This document shows, piece by piece, positions 8,354 through 16,967 of a stretch of DNA of 64,000 bases. The notes under the pieces were generated by a model. It had not been told where the DNA came from and did no database searches. It was given only the letters and a program-made list of their open reading frames with translations. The DNA is from a virus. The stretch covers positions 60,601-124,600 of IMG/VR virus record IMGVR_UViG_3300045012_000235. One strand, 5' to 3'. The first letter of the stretch is position 1. Each line of letters starts with the position of its first letter. Position numbers and translations under genes: made by a program.

Positions 8354-8526
8354 CGGGTCTCCTTGCATCCGGTTTCGTTGCCGTTCGGCTTGTAGAATTT
8401 GCACTCACCACCCTCTGTCGGGATGACGCCGCACGTGTGGCAGTACGGACCTTCGGCGTCGGGGCCGTGGTCACAGTCGTCGACACCAACCTCCGCACCG
8501 CACGCGACGCAGTACAGCGCGCTCAC
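8350..8526 (-). CDS. small double zinc-ribbon protein, 58 aa
   Basis: GTG start overlaps the helicase stop (GTGA). Two CxxC pairs (CVAC and CHTC), plus CDH and a C-terminal CKFY, suggest one or two zinc sites. Its stop overlaps the Dam start (ATGA), so the three genes are coupled. Function unknown. Confidence 0.55.
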   Translation of the reverse strand: MSALYCVACGAEVGVDDCDHGPDAEGPYCHTCGVIPTEGGECKFYKPNGNETGCKETR

Positions 8527-10229
8527 TCGATTCCTTGTTCGCGCAGCCAATCGCCGAAGGGCGATTCACCCTCTTCTTGCTGTATCGTTGGGTCGTCTTC
8601 CCTCACCATCTGTTCCTCGAACACGACAGCCTCTTCGGTCGCCGTTTTCTTCTCCGCCTGCTCCTTCTTCTCCTTGCGGGTTAGGTTTCGTTCGTACGCC
8701 GCTTGCCAGTCCGAGTCGCTGGCGAACGACGCCTTGATGGCCTCACTCCATGCCCAGGGAGGCCAGGCGCCGTAGTGGTCCTTGTACTTGGCTGACGCGA
8801 AGCCTGGTTTGTAGCCCTTCCTGCGGGCGACCTGCACCATGTCGTCGAAGAACGATCGCCGCATCACCTCGGGTGTGGAGTTGCGTCGCACGAGCTGCTC
8901 GTGGGTCTCCTCGGGCGTCTTCGGTTGATCTTCCGGTCGGAACTCGTAGCCGCAGTAGGGGCAGAGTACACGACCAATCGGAACGTACGCGTAGCAACGC
9001 TTGCAGAGTTTGATTGGCTCCCGGTGCGCCATCCGGAACGCGCGATCTTTCAGCGACCAGTGCAAGTCCTCGTGCGGGAATCCATGCCGGGCGATGTTGT
9101 TGGCATGGTCAATGAGAAGCGGCGAAACGCTCGGGTGCTTTACGCAACCGCGCGGACAGCCTGGGTGCCAAGGTCGCAGGATTCGACCCACGGACTGGCG
9201 GTAGAGAACAAGCGACTGGGTCGGGCGGGCATGCACGACACACTTGGCGCTCGGAACGTCAATCCCTTCGAGCAGGACGTTGACGTTGGACACCGCCTCG
9301 AGCTCTCCGTCTCCGAGCGCCTTGACGATTCGTCGTCGTTCAGTCTCGGGCGTTGTACCGTCCAGGTGCGCGATTCGAACGCCTGAAGTCTGAAACCTCA
9401 GGCAGATGTCGAGAGAGTGCGCAATGCTGCTGGCGAAGATGAACGTTCGTCGGCGCGGCCCCTCGACGAAGCCAATGCCGCCGTCCGGCCTCGGATACAG
9501 GTGAGCGAGCTTCAGCCAGTGATCGAGCAGGTTACCAACGAGCGTTTGCTTGCGCATGATTTCGCTAAGCGCACCCTCGTCGTAGTCGCCCCCAATGATG
9601 CGGACGTTCGAGAGATCCGGCTGCTCGGGCGCCGTGTAGCAGTCGGGGGCTACAATGAAGTTGTCGTGGATGAGTTCTTCGTAGGTGCAGACGACCTCCA
9701 AACTCTCGAAGAGGCTGCCGAGTGGTCGGCCGTCGTAGCGGGTGGGAGTCGCGGTGAAGCCGAGGATGATCGATTGCCGGTACTCGTCGGCGTCGAAAAT
9801 GTTGTCGATCATCGAATCGCTGACCGCGCGATGCGCCTCGTCGATGAGCACGATGCCCGCCGGCGGCTTCTTTCGACGAGCGAGCGTTTGAATGGAGGCA
9901 ACCTGCACCGAGCAAGACGCGTCGGTGCGCTCGTCGTCGCCACGAATGACGCCGACGTTTGTGATCCCGAGCAGCGCGAGCTGGTCCACGCACTGATCGA
10001 TCAACTCCATCCGGTGTGCGACGAAAAGTACCGGAACGGTCGACGTGCGAATGATGCTCGCGATAAGGACCATCTTGCCGGCTGCCGTGGGGGCTACGAG
10101 CAAGATCTTTCGCTTGCCGTCGCGGATGCGGTCACGAAGCGTCTGGAGCGCGCGCGCCTGGTAGGGACGCAACTCGGGCGGCTTGACGTCGATGAGTGTG
10201 GGGCGGTCGAAGAGGGGAAGGGTGTTCAC
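8523..10229 (-). CDS. SF2 DEAD/DEAH-box DNA helicase
   Basis: 568 residues. Motif I is APTAAGKM (a GK form lacking the usual GKT/S), Ia LFVAHR, II IDEAH, III GFTATPTR, V SNVNVLLEGID and VI YRQSVGRILRP, as in UvsW/RadD-type helicases. A four-cysteine zinc ribbon (CKRC...CPYC) follows the helicase core, and the C-terminal 100 residues are highly charged. GTG start overlaps the upstream gene. Probable role in branch migration, fork remodelling or recombination. The substitution after GK in the P-loop is worth noting; other motifs look intact. Confidence 0.85.
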   Translation of the reverse strand: MNTLPLFDRPTLIDVKPPELRPYQARALQTLRDRIRDGKRKILLVAPTAAGKMVLIASIIRTSTVPVLFVAHRMELIDQCVDQLALLGITNVGVIRGDDERTDASCSVQVASIQTLARRKKPPAGIVLIDEAHRAVSDSMIDNIFDADEYRQSIILGFTATPTRYDGRPLGSLFESLEVVCTYEELIHDNFIVAPDCYTAPEQPDLSNVRIIGGDYDEGALSEIMRKQTLVGNLLDHWLKLAHLYPRPDGGIGFVEGPRRRTFIFASSIAHSLDICLRFQTSGVRIAHLDGTTPETERRRIVKALGDGELEAVSNVNVLLEGIDVPSAKCVVHARPTQSLVLYRQSVGRILRPWHPGCPRGCVKHPSVSPLLIDHANNIARHGFPHEDLHWSLKDRAFRMAHREPIKLCKRCYAYVPIGRVLCPYCGYEFRPEDQPKTPEETHEQLVRRNSTPEVMRRSFFDDMVQVARRKGYKPGFASAKYKDHYGAWPPWAWSEAIKASFASDSDWQAAYERNLTRKEKKEQAEKKTATEEAVVFEEQMVREDDPTIQQEEGESPFGDWLREQGIE

Positions 10230-10390
10230 GATTCTTTTTCCACATCCAAAGGACCACCAGGAATGACACCACCAGGACCGTAGAGCTTACGGAGGCACTG
10301 AGGATTGACGCATTCGCCGCGCGCACATGCGGCAGAACAGGCGGTGCGCCGTGCTTGTCCACGTCGTCTGCGGAGGCGCTTTTTCTTCAC
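10226..10390 (-). CDS. small basic Cys-containing protein, 54 aa
   Basis: GTG start overlaps the upstream stop (GTGA). Very basic N-terminus (VKKKRLRRRRGQARR), then CSAACARGECVNPQC, which could bind zinc or nucleic acid. It is coupled to the helicase start. Confidence 0.45.
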   Translation of the reverse strand: MKKKRLRRRRGQARRTACSAACARGECVNPQCLRKLYGPGGVIPGGPLDVEKES

Positions 10391-10641
10391 GTGAAGAGTC
10401 CTCGCTGCCCCTTCGGCCAGAGCAGCTTGCAGACCTTGTCGAGCACACGCTGGCAAGTCTCTGGCTTGCTGCGGAGTTGACGAACACGCGCGAGCGTGTC
10501 GGGAAGTTCGTCGAGCTTACGAGCCACCTCTCCCCAAGAGAGTGATCCCTTGCCACCGCAGAGGTGGCAGCGGTCGGCCAGAACCAAAGGAGCGCGCGGA
10601 TTCGCAAGCCAACCGCGACCCAGGCAGATTTCGCAGACCAT
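10387..10641 (-). CDS. DnaJ-type zinc-finger protein, 84 aa
   Basis: Two CxxCxGxG-like repeats (CEICLGRG and CHLCGGKG) form one DnaJ-like zinc finger, followed by a helical, charged tail. ATG overlaps the stop of the ribbon-helix-helix gene. Likely a small zinc adaptor; no specific partner is known. Confidence 0.6.
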   Translation of the reverse strand: MVCEICLGRGWLANPRAPLVLADRCHLCGGKGSLSWGEVARKLDELPDTLARVRQLRSKPETCQRVLDKVCKLLWPKGQRGLFT

Positions 10642-10799
10642 CAGCGTTTACCGAGGCCGCGCTCCAGGAGGAGCCGAATCACATCGCTGATGCTCGGTTC
10701 GATGCCGGTCAGCTTCTTGGCCTCTTTCTGCCGTTGGACGATGCGCTCGTAGAGCGGTTTGCTCACGCGCGCAGCGATCTGGATGTCGTGACCGTTCAT
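10641..10799 (-). CDS. ribbon-helix-helix DNA-binding regulator (paralogue 1)
   Basis: 52 residues: an N-terminal strand (QIAARVSKPLYERI), then two helices, GIEPSISDVIRLLLERGL. This is the Arc/MetJ-type ribbon-helix-helix fold, which binds DNA as a dimer through the strand. The same layout occurs in the proteins at 21921 and 36621; all three are the first gene of a minus-strand block facing a plus-strand block. It probably autoregulates and represses the divergent promoters between 10800 and 10895. Confidence 0.75.
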   Translation of the reverse strand: MNGHDIQIAARVSKPLYERIVQRQKEAKKLTGIEPSISDVIRLLLERGLGKR

Positions 10800-10895
10800 C
10801 CACATCGTTTTAGCAGGACGGTTTCACCATTGACAACGAAAACACGAGGCCGTAGGGTCCGCGATAGAGAGAGTTAGAGAGGTAGGAGGTGCAGG
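10800..10895. promoter_or_regulatory. divergent promoter region 1
   Basis: Plus strand: TTGACA (10830-10835), 17 bases, TAGGGT (10853-10858), then GGAGG before the ATG at 10896. Minus strand: TTGTCA overlaps the same bases and TAAAAC lies 18 bases on, reading into the regulator. Back-to-back -35 boxes let one bound regulator control both directions. Confidence 0.55.
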
Positions 10896-11597
10896 ATGAC
10901 GGTGAGCGAAATCGCTCGAACCGAGATTCGGCAGATTGCCATTCTCGACACAGAAACCACATCGTTGGAGCCACCCCCGGTCGGCAAGATCATCGAGGTG
11001 GCGGTCATGCTCTACGATGTGAAGTTCGCGCAGCCTGTCGCTAGCTTCGCTAGCCTGATTCAGGCCGACTCGAACGAGGCGGAGCCCATCAACGGCATCC
11101 CGGCGGGAATGCTCGGTGCTGCGCGCACGGCAGACTTCGTGTGGCGCGCGGTCCAGTGGCTCATCGAGCCGGCGACCGTCATCATCGCGCATCGCGCTGA
11201 GTTCGATCGGCAGTTTTGTCCAGACCTCGGGAAGCCTTGGATCTGTTCCAAAACCGATATTCGTTGGGGTGATCGGGTACGTGGCGACCATCTTGTTCAG
11301 CTCGCGCTAGGGCTTGGACTCGGGGTCGCGAGCGCACACCGCGCGATGGCCGACGTCGACACGCTCGCGCGTATCCTGACGCGCGTCGCCGAGAAGGGTG
11401 GCGATCTTGAAGCGATGATCGTGCGCGCGATGCGACCAAAGAAGCTCTTCTACGCGCAGGTTTCGTACGAGAGACGACAGATTGCTAAGGATCACGGGTT
11501 TCTTTGGGATGAGGCCAAGCACGGCAAGAACTGGTACCGGTACATGCCGCCCGAGGACACGGGGGAGTTGCCGTTTCCGGTGAGGTTGGTGTCGTGA
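10896..11597 (+). CDS. DnaQ-like 3'-5' exonuclease (DEDD family)
   Basis: 233 residues. ExoI is ILDTETTSL with metal-binding D18 and E20. ExoII lies in the VIIAHRAEFDRQF stretch, and ExoIII is AHRAMADVDTLARIL with its His and Asp. The C-terminal 70 residues (from KKLFYAQVSYERRQ) form an extra domain seen beside exonucleases in other phages. Good ribosome site (GTAGGAGGTG). Likely proofreading or DNA-end trimming; first gene of the plus-strand recombination operon. Confidence 0.85.
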   Translation: MTVSEIARTEIRQIAILDTETTSLEPPPVGKIIEVAVMLYDVKFAQPVASFASLIQADSNEAEPINGIPAGMLGAARTADFVWRAVQWLIEPATVIIAHRAEFDRQFCPDLGKPWICSKTDIRWGDRVRGDHLVQLALGLGLGVASAHRAMADVDTLARILTRVAEKGGDLEAMIVRAMRPKKLFYAQVSYERRQIAKDHGFLWDEAKHGKNWYRYMPPEDTGELPFPVRLVS

Positions 11598-11968
11598 GCA
11601 ACGACCCTGACTTGATGAGACACGGCGGTAATCCAGAATCGATTGAGGCTCACGAATCAATCAAGGATTACAAGCAAAGGGTCAGGCTAGCCATCTATGC
11701 CGTCGCCAGAAGACGGGGGAGTACTGGAATCACTGCGGATGAAGTATCGGCTGAATGGGGATCGAGTCACAATCATGTAGCTCCAAGGATGACGGAGCTG
11801 AAAGCAGCCGGGTTGTTGGTTCCGACTCAAATTCGCAGGAAAACAAGAGCTGGTCGCTGGGCTCGTGTGTTGGTTATCAAGGGCGTGGAGACTTCGGAAG
11901 CCGGTCAGCCGGAGGACGATGGTGATGTACAGCGACTCGTCGCAGAGCATGTGAGTAACCATCGATGA
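11594..11968 (+). CDS. winged-helix protein, 124 aa
   Basis: GTG start overlaps the exonuclease stop. The central part (IYAVARRRGSTGITADEV, then a helix and RMTELKAAGLLVPT) fits a winged helix that binds DNA. Its end overlaps the nuclease gene start (ATGA), making it part of the recombination operon. Confidence 0.6.
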   Translation: MSNDPDLMRHGGNPESIEAHESIKDYKQRVRLAIYAVARRRGSTGITADEVSAEWGSSHNHVAPRMTELKAAGLLVPTQIRRKTRAGRWARVLVIKGVETSEAGQPEDDGDVQRLVAEHVSNHR

Positions 11969-13011
11969 AGGTCTTCGTCTGGGAAACCAAGACAACGAGC
12001 GAAGACATTGGTCCCGGCTCCACCTTCTGGAAGCGAACCACGCTCGATCCGCAGCTCTCGCTCTACATCCCTGCGATTCGAGCGATGGGGTACGACCCCC
12101 ACGGCTGCATTTACGATGCGCTCCGTAAGCCGGCGCAGTCTCCCGGGACCGTTCCGGTGCTCGACGACGACAGGCTCAAGATTGTGGTCGACGCAGCCGG
12201 TCAGCGTGTGCGTACCAAGGACGGCAAGAAATGGCGACAGACCGGCGACACCGAGGCCGGCTACGTACTTCAAACGCGACCCGAAACTCCAGAGGAGTAC
12301 GGCCAGCGCTGCCTAGAAGCCATCGCCGAGAACCCGGACAGGTACTACGCGCGGGGAGTGGTCGTGCGGCTGGAGGCCGACGAGCGAGAGGCGGCGGCCG
12401 ACAACTGGAACACGGCGGGGCAGATGCGGGAAGCGAAGCGACTCAACATCTACCCCAGGAATCCGGATTCGTGTATCTCGTGGTCGCGCGAGTGCGACTA
12501 CTTGAACGTGTGCGCCGGCATGGCGGCGATCGATGATCCTGTACTGTTCCAACACGAGGCGGCGCACGTCGAGCTGGATAACCTGTCGGACGACCTGAGT
12601 CTGCTCACGCAGTCCTCGATGCGGTCGTACCGATCCTGTCCGCGCAAGTTCTACTACCGGTACGTGCTGCGTCAGCGGCCGCTCAAGAAGGCCGAGACAC
12701 TGTCGACCGGCACAAGCATTCACAAAGCGCTCGACGTGTTCCGTCAAACAGGGGGCGATCTCGAGGCCGCCAAGAAAGCGCTCGTGACCGAGGATCTGTT
12801 CGTGCGCGCCAAGGAAGTAGCAATACTGACCGGCTACGCCGCGCGATGGAGCAAACCCACCGGGGTCGTCGCGATCGAGCATCAGTTCGATATCCCGCTC
12901 ATCAACCCCGAGACGGGGGCCGCCAGCCGAACATACAAGCTAGGCGGTAAGGTGGACGCGATCGTGGCCGCAGAGTCGGCTCAGGAACTGTTGAACCCAG
13001 CGACAGGATGA
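11965..13011 (+). CDS. PD-(D/E)XK nuclease with permuted domain order (Cas4/AddB-like, Fe-S type)
   Basis: 348 residues. The start reads MKVFVWETKTTSEDI: the E-x-K catalytic strand (E7, K9), which normally lies mid-protein, is at the N-terminus. The usual C-terminal half follows, ending with cysteines C170, C177 and C183. Only then comes the usual beginning (SLLTQSSMRSYRSCPRKFYYRYV, C225; STGTSIHKALDVF), and the protein ends just after GGKVDAIV, which carries catalytic D331. In ordinary members the order is Cys, H, D, ExK, three Cys. All key residues are present but circularly permuted at the D/ExK hairpin. Probably the recombination exonuclease partner of the Sak4-like ATPase. Start and stop both overlap neighbours, so the frame is not an artefact of start choice. 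Confidence 0.75.
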   Translation: MKVFVWETKTTSEDIGPGSTFWKRTTLDPQLSLYIPAIRAMGYDPHGCIYDALRKPAQSPGTVPVLDDDRLKIVVDAAGQRVRTKDGKKWRQTGDTEAGYVLQTRPETPEEYGQRCLEAIAENPDRYYARGVVVRLEADEREAAADNWNTAGQMREAKRLNIYPRNPDSCISWSRECDYLNVCAGMAAIDDPVLFQHEAAHVELDNLSDDLSLLTQSSMRSYRSCPRKFYYRYVLRQRPLKKAETLSTGTSIHKALDVFRQTGGDLEAAKKALVTEDLFVRAKEVAILTGYAARWSKPTGVVAIEHQFDIPLINPETGAASRTYKLGGKVDAIVAAESAQELLNPATG

Positions 13012-13937
13012 AAACAATGACCATTGATCTGAAACGAATCACCGAAGGCAAGGTTGCGCGCGAGCCGCGTGTTCTCATCTACTCGGCGGACGGCGTAGGC
13101 AAGACCCGGTTCGCTGCCGGCGCTCCAGACCCGTTCTTCATCGACGTCAACCGTGGCAGCCTCCAGTACGACGTGAAGCGGGTCATTCCGGAGACCTGGA
13201 GCGAAGTGATCGAATGGGTGGGTGCCGTAGAGCAGGGTCTCGTCAAATGCAAGACGCTGGTTATCGACTCCATCACCGATCTCGAGTACATGGGAAACGC
13301 TGAGTTCTTCCCCAACACGACCATCGACAAATGGGACGGGGGTTACGGGCGCGGAGAGGGTTACGCGCTCACGCGTTGGCGAGAGCTGCTCGCAGCGCTG
13401 GAGCGCACATGGGCCGCAGGCAAAGCGATCGTTCTTGTCGGGCACATGACCGTGAAACGGTTCGAGGACCCGACGGGCCCAGGGTTCGAGCGCTACGAAG
13501 TTGCCGCCAAACAGAAGCTCGCCGGATCGCTCAGGCAGTGGGTGGACTATGTGCTCTTCGCCAACATCGAGACGGTGCAGCAGAAGGTCGCCGGGGGAGA
13601 CGTCAAGATGGTCACCAACGGCGTGCGCTGGCTGCACACGCAACGCTCTCCCGCGTTCGACGCCAAGAGTCGAGGGACAACGCTCTTTCCCGAGAGGGTG
13701 CTCCTCTCGTGGGAGGAGTTCGCCAAGGCGAGGGCTGCCGATACAGCCAGACTCGCGGAGCTGCAGACCGAGATCGACGCCATGCTCAAGGAGATCGGTG
13801 ACGACAAGCTTGTGGCCGGCGTCAAGGAGTACATGCGTTCGTACCCCAACATGATCGTCGAGGCCCGCAACCGGGTGTCGGCGAGGCTTGAAGAGTTCCG
13901 GGCGACGGCGAAGCCGCCCGTGCAGAAGAGTGCGTAA
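13008..13937 (+). CDS. Sak4-like RecA-fold ATPase (single-strand annealing / recombination)
   Basis: 309 residues. Walker A is YSADGVGKTRFA and Walker B is CKTLVIDSITDLEY. A GHMTVKRFEDP region and a C-terminal coiled helical part follow, matching phage AAA_24/Sak4 ATPases. These promote annealing with a phage SSB and usually lie next to an exonuclease, as here. ATG overlaps the nuclease stop. Confidence 0.8.
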   Translation: MKTMTIDLKRITEGKVAREPRVLIYSADGVGKTRFAAGAPDPFFIDVNRGSLQYDVKRVIPETWSEVIEWVGAVEQGLVKCKTLVIDSITDLEYMGNAEFFPNTTIDKWDGGYGRGEGYALTRWRELLAALERTWAAGKAIVLVGHMTVKRFEDPTGPGFERYEVAAKQKLAGSLRQWVDYVLFANIETVQQKVAGGDVKMVTNGVRWLHTQRSPAFDAKSRGTTLFPERVLLSWEEFAKARAADTARLAELQTEIDAMLKEIGDDKLVAGVKEYMRSYPNMIVEARNRVSARLEEFRATAKPPVQKSA

Positions 13938-13961
13938 AAAAGGAAAAAGGAGAAAGAGAAG

Positions 13962-14441
13962 ATGGTTACCCCCGGAAATTACAAGGCACGCGGCATCAAG
14001 AGCAGCGTGCAGCTCGGCGAGACCGAGCGCGGCAACCTCCAGATCGGAATCGATCTGGACATCAAGAACGGATCGGAGTCGCTCGGGCAGATGACGACGT
14101 TCCTCTACTTCACGCCCGAGGCGGCACCCTACAGCTACGAGCGGCTGCGCGCGCTCGGTTGGAAGGGTCAGGGGCCCGACGACATCGACAACATGGACGG
14201 TATCGACGCCAACGAGGTCGATGTTCGTGTCACGGTGCCAGAGCAGTACAAGGACTCGAGCGGTGCGATCAAGATGGGTCAGAGCAAGGTCGAGATTCAG
14301 ACCGGTGGGGTAGGGAAGGTCACCCTCGCCAAGACGGTTGATGGGGCCACCTTCAAGGCGCGACTCAAGGCGATTGGTGGTGCTAGCGGCGGTGGTGCTC
14401 CGGCGGGTGGTGGTGGTTCTGGGCCGAAGCCGCCCTTCTGA
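13962..14441 (+). CDS. single-stranded DNA-binding protein-like
   Basis: 159 residues, beta-rich core with repeated short strands (GNLQIGIDLDI, TTFLYFTP), then a flexible Gly-rich tail ending GPKPPF. That tail resembles the C-terminal tip through which SSBs recruit partners. It lies between the Sak4-like ATPase and a helicase, as expected for the cognate SSB. A purine-rich ribosome site lies upstream. The family is inferred from architecture and context. Confidence 0.6.
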   Translation: MVTPGNYKARGIKSSVQLGETERGNLQIGIDLDIKNGSESLGQMTTFLYFTPEAAPYSYERLRALGWKGQGPDDIDNMDGIDANEVDVRVTVPEQYKDSSGAIKMGQSKVEIQTGGVGKVTLAKTVDGATFKARLKAIGGASGGGAPAGGGGSGPKPPF

Positions 14442-15781
14442 TGAAGATCGATCTGTCGTCCGACCAGCGCGAGGTCTACACCGCGATCTCGCGCTGGTCG
14501 CTGGGCAAGAGCGGGGGCGGCGTACTTGGGTCGACGCTGACGTGTGGGGGCCTCGCGGGATCTGGCAAGAGCACGCTCATTGGCGTGTTCGCCGCAGAGA
14601 CGAAATTGCTCGTCGCGTACGTCTGCTTTACCGGTCGCGCCGCTTCAAACTTGCGTCGCAAGCTCGAGGCGGCTGACGTTGAGACGACGCGCAAGATGCT
14701 GACCGACGACGAGCGGTCATTGACGGGTCGCTGGGCCCATCTCTTCTACGGTCGGCACGATCCAGAGGAGACGATGCCGTTCTGCGACACGATTCATCGC
14801 CTGCTTTATCGGCCCATCATCGACAGTCGGACCGAGGAGCTTCGTGGCTGGGAACGACGTAGCCAGCTTGATCGCTCGTACGACCTCATCGTGGTGGACG
14901 AGGCGTCCATGATTAGCGACACGGTCCTCGAAGATCTTCGCGCGCACGGCGTGCGGGTTCTTGCGGTCGGCGACCACGGTCAGCTTCCGCCCGTTCGGGG
15001 CAGTAGTTCGCTGATGGTCGCCCCCGATCTGCGGCTCGAGAAGATTCATCGGCAGGCCGAGTCGAGTCCCATCATCCGGATGGCGCATGCGCTGCGCACA
15101 ACGGGTCGGTTCGATCCGGCGCTTGCCGATGGTAACGCGGTGCAGGTGCTGTCGAAGTACGAGTACACGAGGGTGCTGAAAGAGTCGGTGGCTACGGCCT
15201 CGAGCGAGGAGTCGTTGAACGCGCACGGACCGACTGCGCCACTCGACGTCGCGGTCGTCTGTTGGAAGCACGTCACCCGCGTCTCGATCAACCGCACCGT
15301 CCGCGAGATGCTTGGCCACCAGGGCAAGCTGCCGCAGGTAGGGGAGCCGGTCATGGCGCTCCGAAACTACCCGCCGGTCTACAACGGGATGCGAGGCTTG
15401 CTTCAGCGAGACGCGGAACAGTTCTCGGACTCCTGGTGGTTGCTCAACGTGGACATCGACTTCCCAGACGAAGGGGTCAACGTCGAGAATCGAAACGTCT
15501 GCCGCGATCAATTTCATCGGCTGCCGCGCCGGCGCGGTGAGCAGTCGACGTTCGGTTCGGTCGACGAGTTGAAGGAGGCTGGCATCAAGGTTGATTCGAT
15601 GGGTGAGGCGGGCCACCTCTACGACTTCGGCTATGCGATGACCGTCCACAAGTCGCAGGGATCGCAATTCGAGCACGTCGTCGTGTGCGTGGATTGGAAC
15701 GAGGGCGATACCGACGACGCGCGGCGGCTTGCGTACACGGCGGTCACGCGCGCCAGCGGTCGGTTGACGGTGCTGCGTTGA
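14441..15781 (+). CDS. RecD/Dda-type SF1B DNA helicase
   Basis: 446 residues. Motif I is GLAGSGKSTL and motif Ia CFTGRAA; motif II is VVDEASM, III VGDHGQLPPV, IV near LEKIHRQ, V YAMTVHKSQGSQF and VI YTAVTRAS. These identify a 5'-3' SF1B helicase. An insertion between III and V (about 75 residues) resembles the SH3-like element of RecD2. ATG overlaps the SSB-like stop. Likely unwinds or remodels replication and recombination intermediates. Confidence 0.88.
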   Translation: MKIDLSSDQREVYTAISRWSLGKSGGGVLGSTLTCGGLAGSGKSTLIGVFAAETKLLVAYVCFTGRAASNLRRKLEAADVETTRKMLTDDERSLTGRWAHLFYGRHDPEETMPFCDTIHRLLYRPIIDSRTEELRGWERRSQLDRSYDLIVVDEASMISDTVLEDLRAHGVRVLAVGDHGQLPPVRGSSSLMVAPDLRLEKIHRQAESSPIIRMAHALRTTGRFDPALADGNAVQVLSKYEYTRVLKESVATASSEESLNAHGPTAPLDVAVVCWKHVTRVSINRTVREMLGHQGKLPQVGEPVMALRNYPPVYNGMRGLLQRDAEQFSDSWWLLNVDIDFPDEGVNVENRNVCRDQFHRLPRRRGEQSTFGSVDELKEAGIKVDSMGEAGHLYDFGYAMTVHKSQGSQFEHVVVCVDWNEGDTDDARRLAYTAVTRASGRLTVLR

Positions 15782-15975
15782 CGTTCGTTCTCCGGCTGGG
15801 CAGTTACTGGCTGCAGGGAGAGAATGGGTGGGGCGAACGAGGCTGCGCTCGCGAGTTCACGGCCTCTGAGCTCAAACGGTTCCTGCAGGCGTTCAATCGG
15901 ATTGCCGAGCCGCCCCCGGCAAGGCCGGACAGTGTCGTGATCGAGGAGACAGATGGCCTGCAACGCGAAACATAA
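15778..15975 (+). CDS. hypothetical protein, 65 aa
   Basis: TTG start overlaps the helicase stop (TTGA). Encodes TFVLRLGSYWLQGENGWG followed by a helical region. Unknown; the coupling supports a real gene. Confidence 0.45.
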   Translation: MTFVLRLGSYWLQGENGWGERGCAREFTASELKRFLQAFNRIAEPPPARPDSVVIEETDGLQRET

Positions 15976-16051
15976 AGGCCGGCTCCTGCAGCGGGTGGAG
16001 AAGTCGGCTCTGCGAGGCAAGCCGCTGACGGTGAAGCCTGTCAGGGAGTAG
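15953..16051 (+). CDS. small basic peptide, 32 aa
   Basis: ATG lies inside the end of the preceding gene. Ten basic residues, not counting histidine, in 32. Its stop overlaps the convergent gene at 16041. Weak but consistent with the packing of this operon. Confidence 0.3.
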   Translation: MACNAKHKGRLLQRVEKSALRGKPLTVKPVRE

Positions 16052-16394
16052 ACGTGCAGAACACATCGTCAGCCGCACACCCGCAAGCGCATGCCAACGG
16101 GTCTCCGTCGGGCGATGGTCCACACGGCTTGACGTGCGGGAAATCCTTACGGCAAGGTACGTCGCGGCCGGGCGTGGTCATCTCATTTTGAGCCGACACG
16201 AACCGATAGACAGGCGGCACGTAGTAGTCGTCTTCCCAGGCACCGCCGCCCTGCATGTGGCCTTCGCGTACCAACTCATAGCGACCTTCACCACGAGCCT
16301 CCCTCGGGTGCGTTAGGTCGCCATCATCCGTCTGGACGTGAGTGCTTCGAGGCTCGTGGCATATTCCGCACACCGGATTACGATCTTCGTTCAC
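16041..16394 (-). CDS. Cys-rich hypothetical protein, 117 aa
   Basis: GTG with a strong GAGGAGGA ribosome site. CGICHEPRSTH at the N-terminus and several C-terminal cysteines (PCRKDF, KPCG, CACGCAAD) suggest zinc binding. No family recognised. Confidence 0.55.
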   Translation of the reverse strand: MNEDRNPVCGICHEPRSTHVQTDDGDLTHPREARGEGRYELVREGHMQGGGAWEDDYYVPPVYRFVSAQNEMTTPGRDVPCRKDFPHVKPCGPSPDGDPLACACGCAADDVFCTSTP

Positions 16395-16426
16395 CCTGTC
16401 CTCCTCAGCGCGTACATTACGCGCCT
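16394..16426 (-). repeat. boundary element m1 (variant)
   Basis: GCGCGTA-ATG-TACGCGC forms a perfect 7-bp inverted repeat between two genes; its ATG opens a short frame (MYALRRTG) ending at the next gene's start. Confidence 0.4.
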
Positions 16427-16635
16427 AAGATACTCTTTCGTATCCACTCTGTCTCACGTGTCCACCGTCCGCCGGACGCGTCATACACGGCCTCGCGACG
16501 TCGAAACTGGTCGCCATAGACCTGTCCCACGAGACCCTCGCCCTGCTCCCCACCGATGACTCTGCGGATGACGTCTGTCACCGTGCGTACGGTCGGGACA
16601 GGAGAGAGGAGCTGCGCCAGTAGTTCAGGTCTCAT
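16417..16635 (-). CDS. hypothetical protein, 72 aa
   Basis: ATG start, 30 bases downstream of a boundary element. Helical with basic C-terminal half. Unknown. Confidence 0.45.
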   Translation of the reverse strand: MRPELLAQLLSPVPTVRTVTDVIRRVIGGEQGEGLVGQVYGDQFRRREAVYDASGGRWTRETEWIRKSILGA

Positions 16636-16670
16636 GCGGTCTCCGGTTCATTGCGCGCAGGATTATCTCG
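16633..16670 (-). repeat. boundary element m2
   Basis: ATAATCCTGCGCGC followed by a purine-rich ribosome site, in the gap between two small genes. Confidence 0.45.
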
Positions 16671-16923
16671 GGGAGGCGGTCGCCTTCTCCGCACCTTTCG
16701 GCATGCTCCAAGGTCCGCGCAGTGTGCCTCGAGCTGCCATCATCAGACCTTCGAATAGCTGTTCGTCACTTGGCCAGCCGGCAGGCATCGGAGTCATCTC
16801 CCAAGCCCAATGATTGGAAGCCTGGACCCCGCACGACTTGCTAATCAGGTGGATGACCATGCGAGTGGCGATGCGCCTCTGGTCGAGCGTGAGGCCGTTG
16901 GCCTCATCTGGCTTCTTTTTCAC
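16663..16923 (-). CDS. hypothetical protein, 86 aa
   Basis: GTG with GAAGGAGGAC upstream. Residues 10-35 form an amphipathic helix (LDQRRIATRMVIHLISK). No known family. Confidence 0.5.
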   Translation of the reverse strand: MKKKPDEANGLTLDQRRIATRMVIHLISKSCGVQASNHWAWEMTPMPAGWPSDEQLFEGLMMAARGTLRGPWSMPKGAEKATASPR

Positions 16924-16960
16924 CGCTTCGTCCTCCTTCGCGCGCAGGATGGCGCGACGG
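16924..16960 (-). repeat. boundary element m3
   Basis: CGCGCCATCCTGCGCGCG followed directly by the AAGGAGGAC ribosome site of the next gene. Confidence 0.5.
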
Positions 16961-16967
16961 TTGCTGA

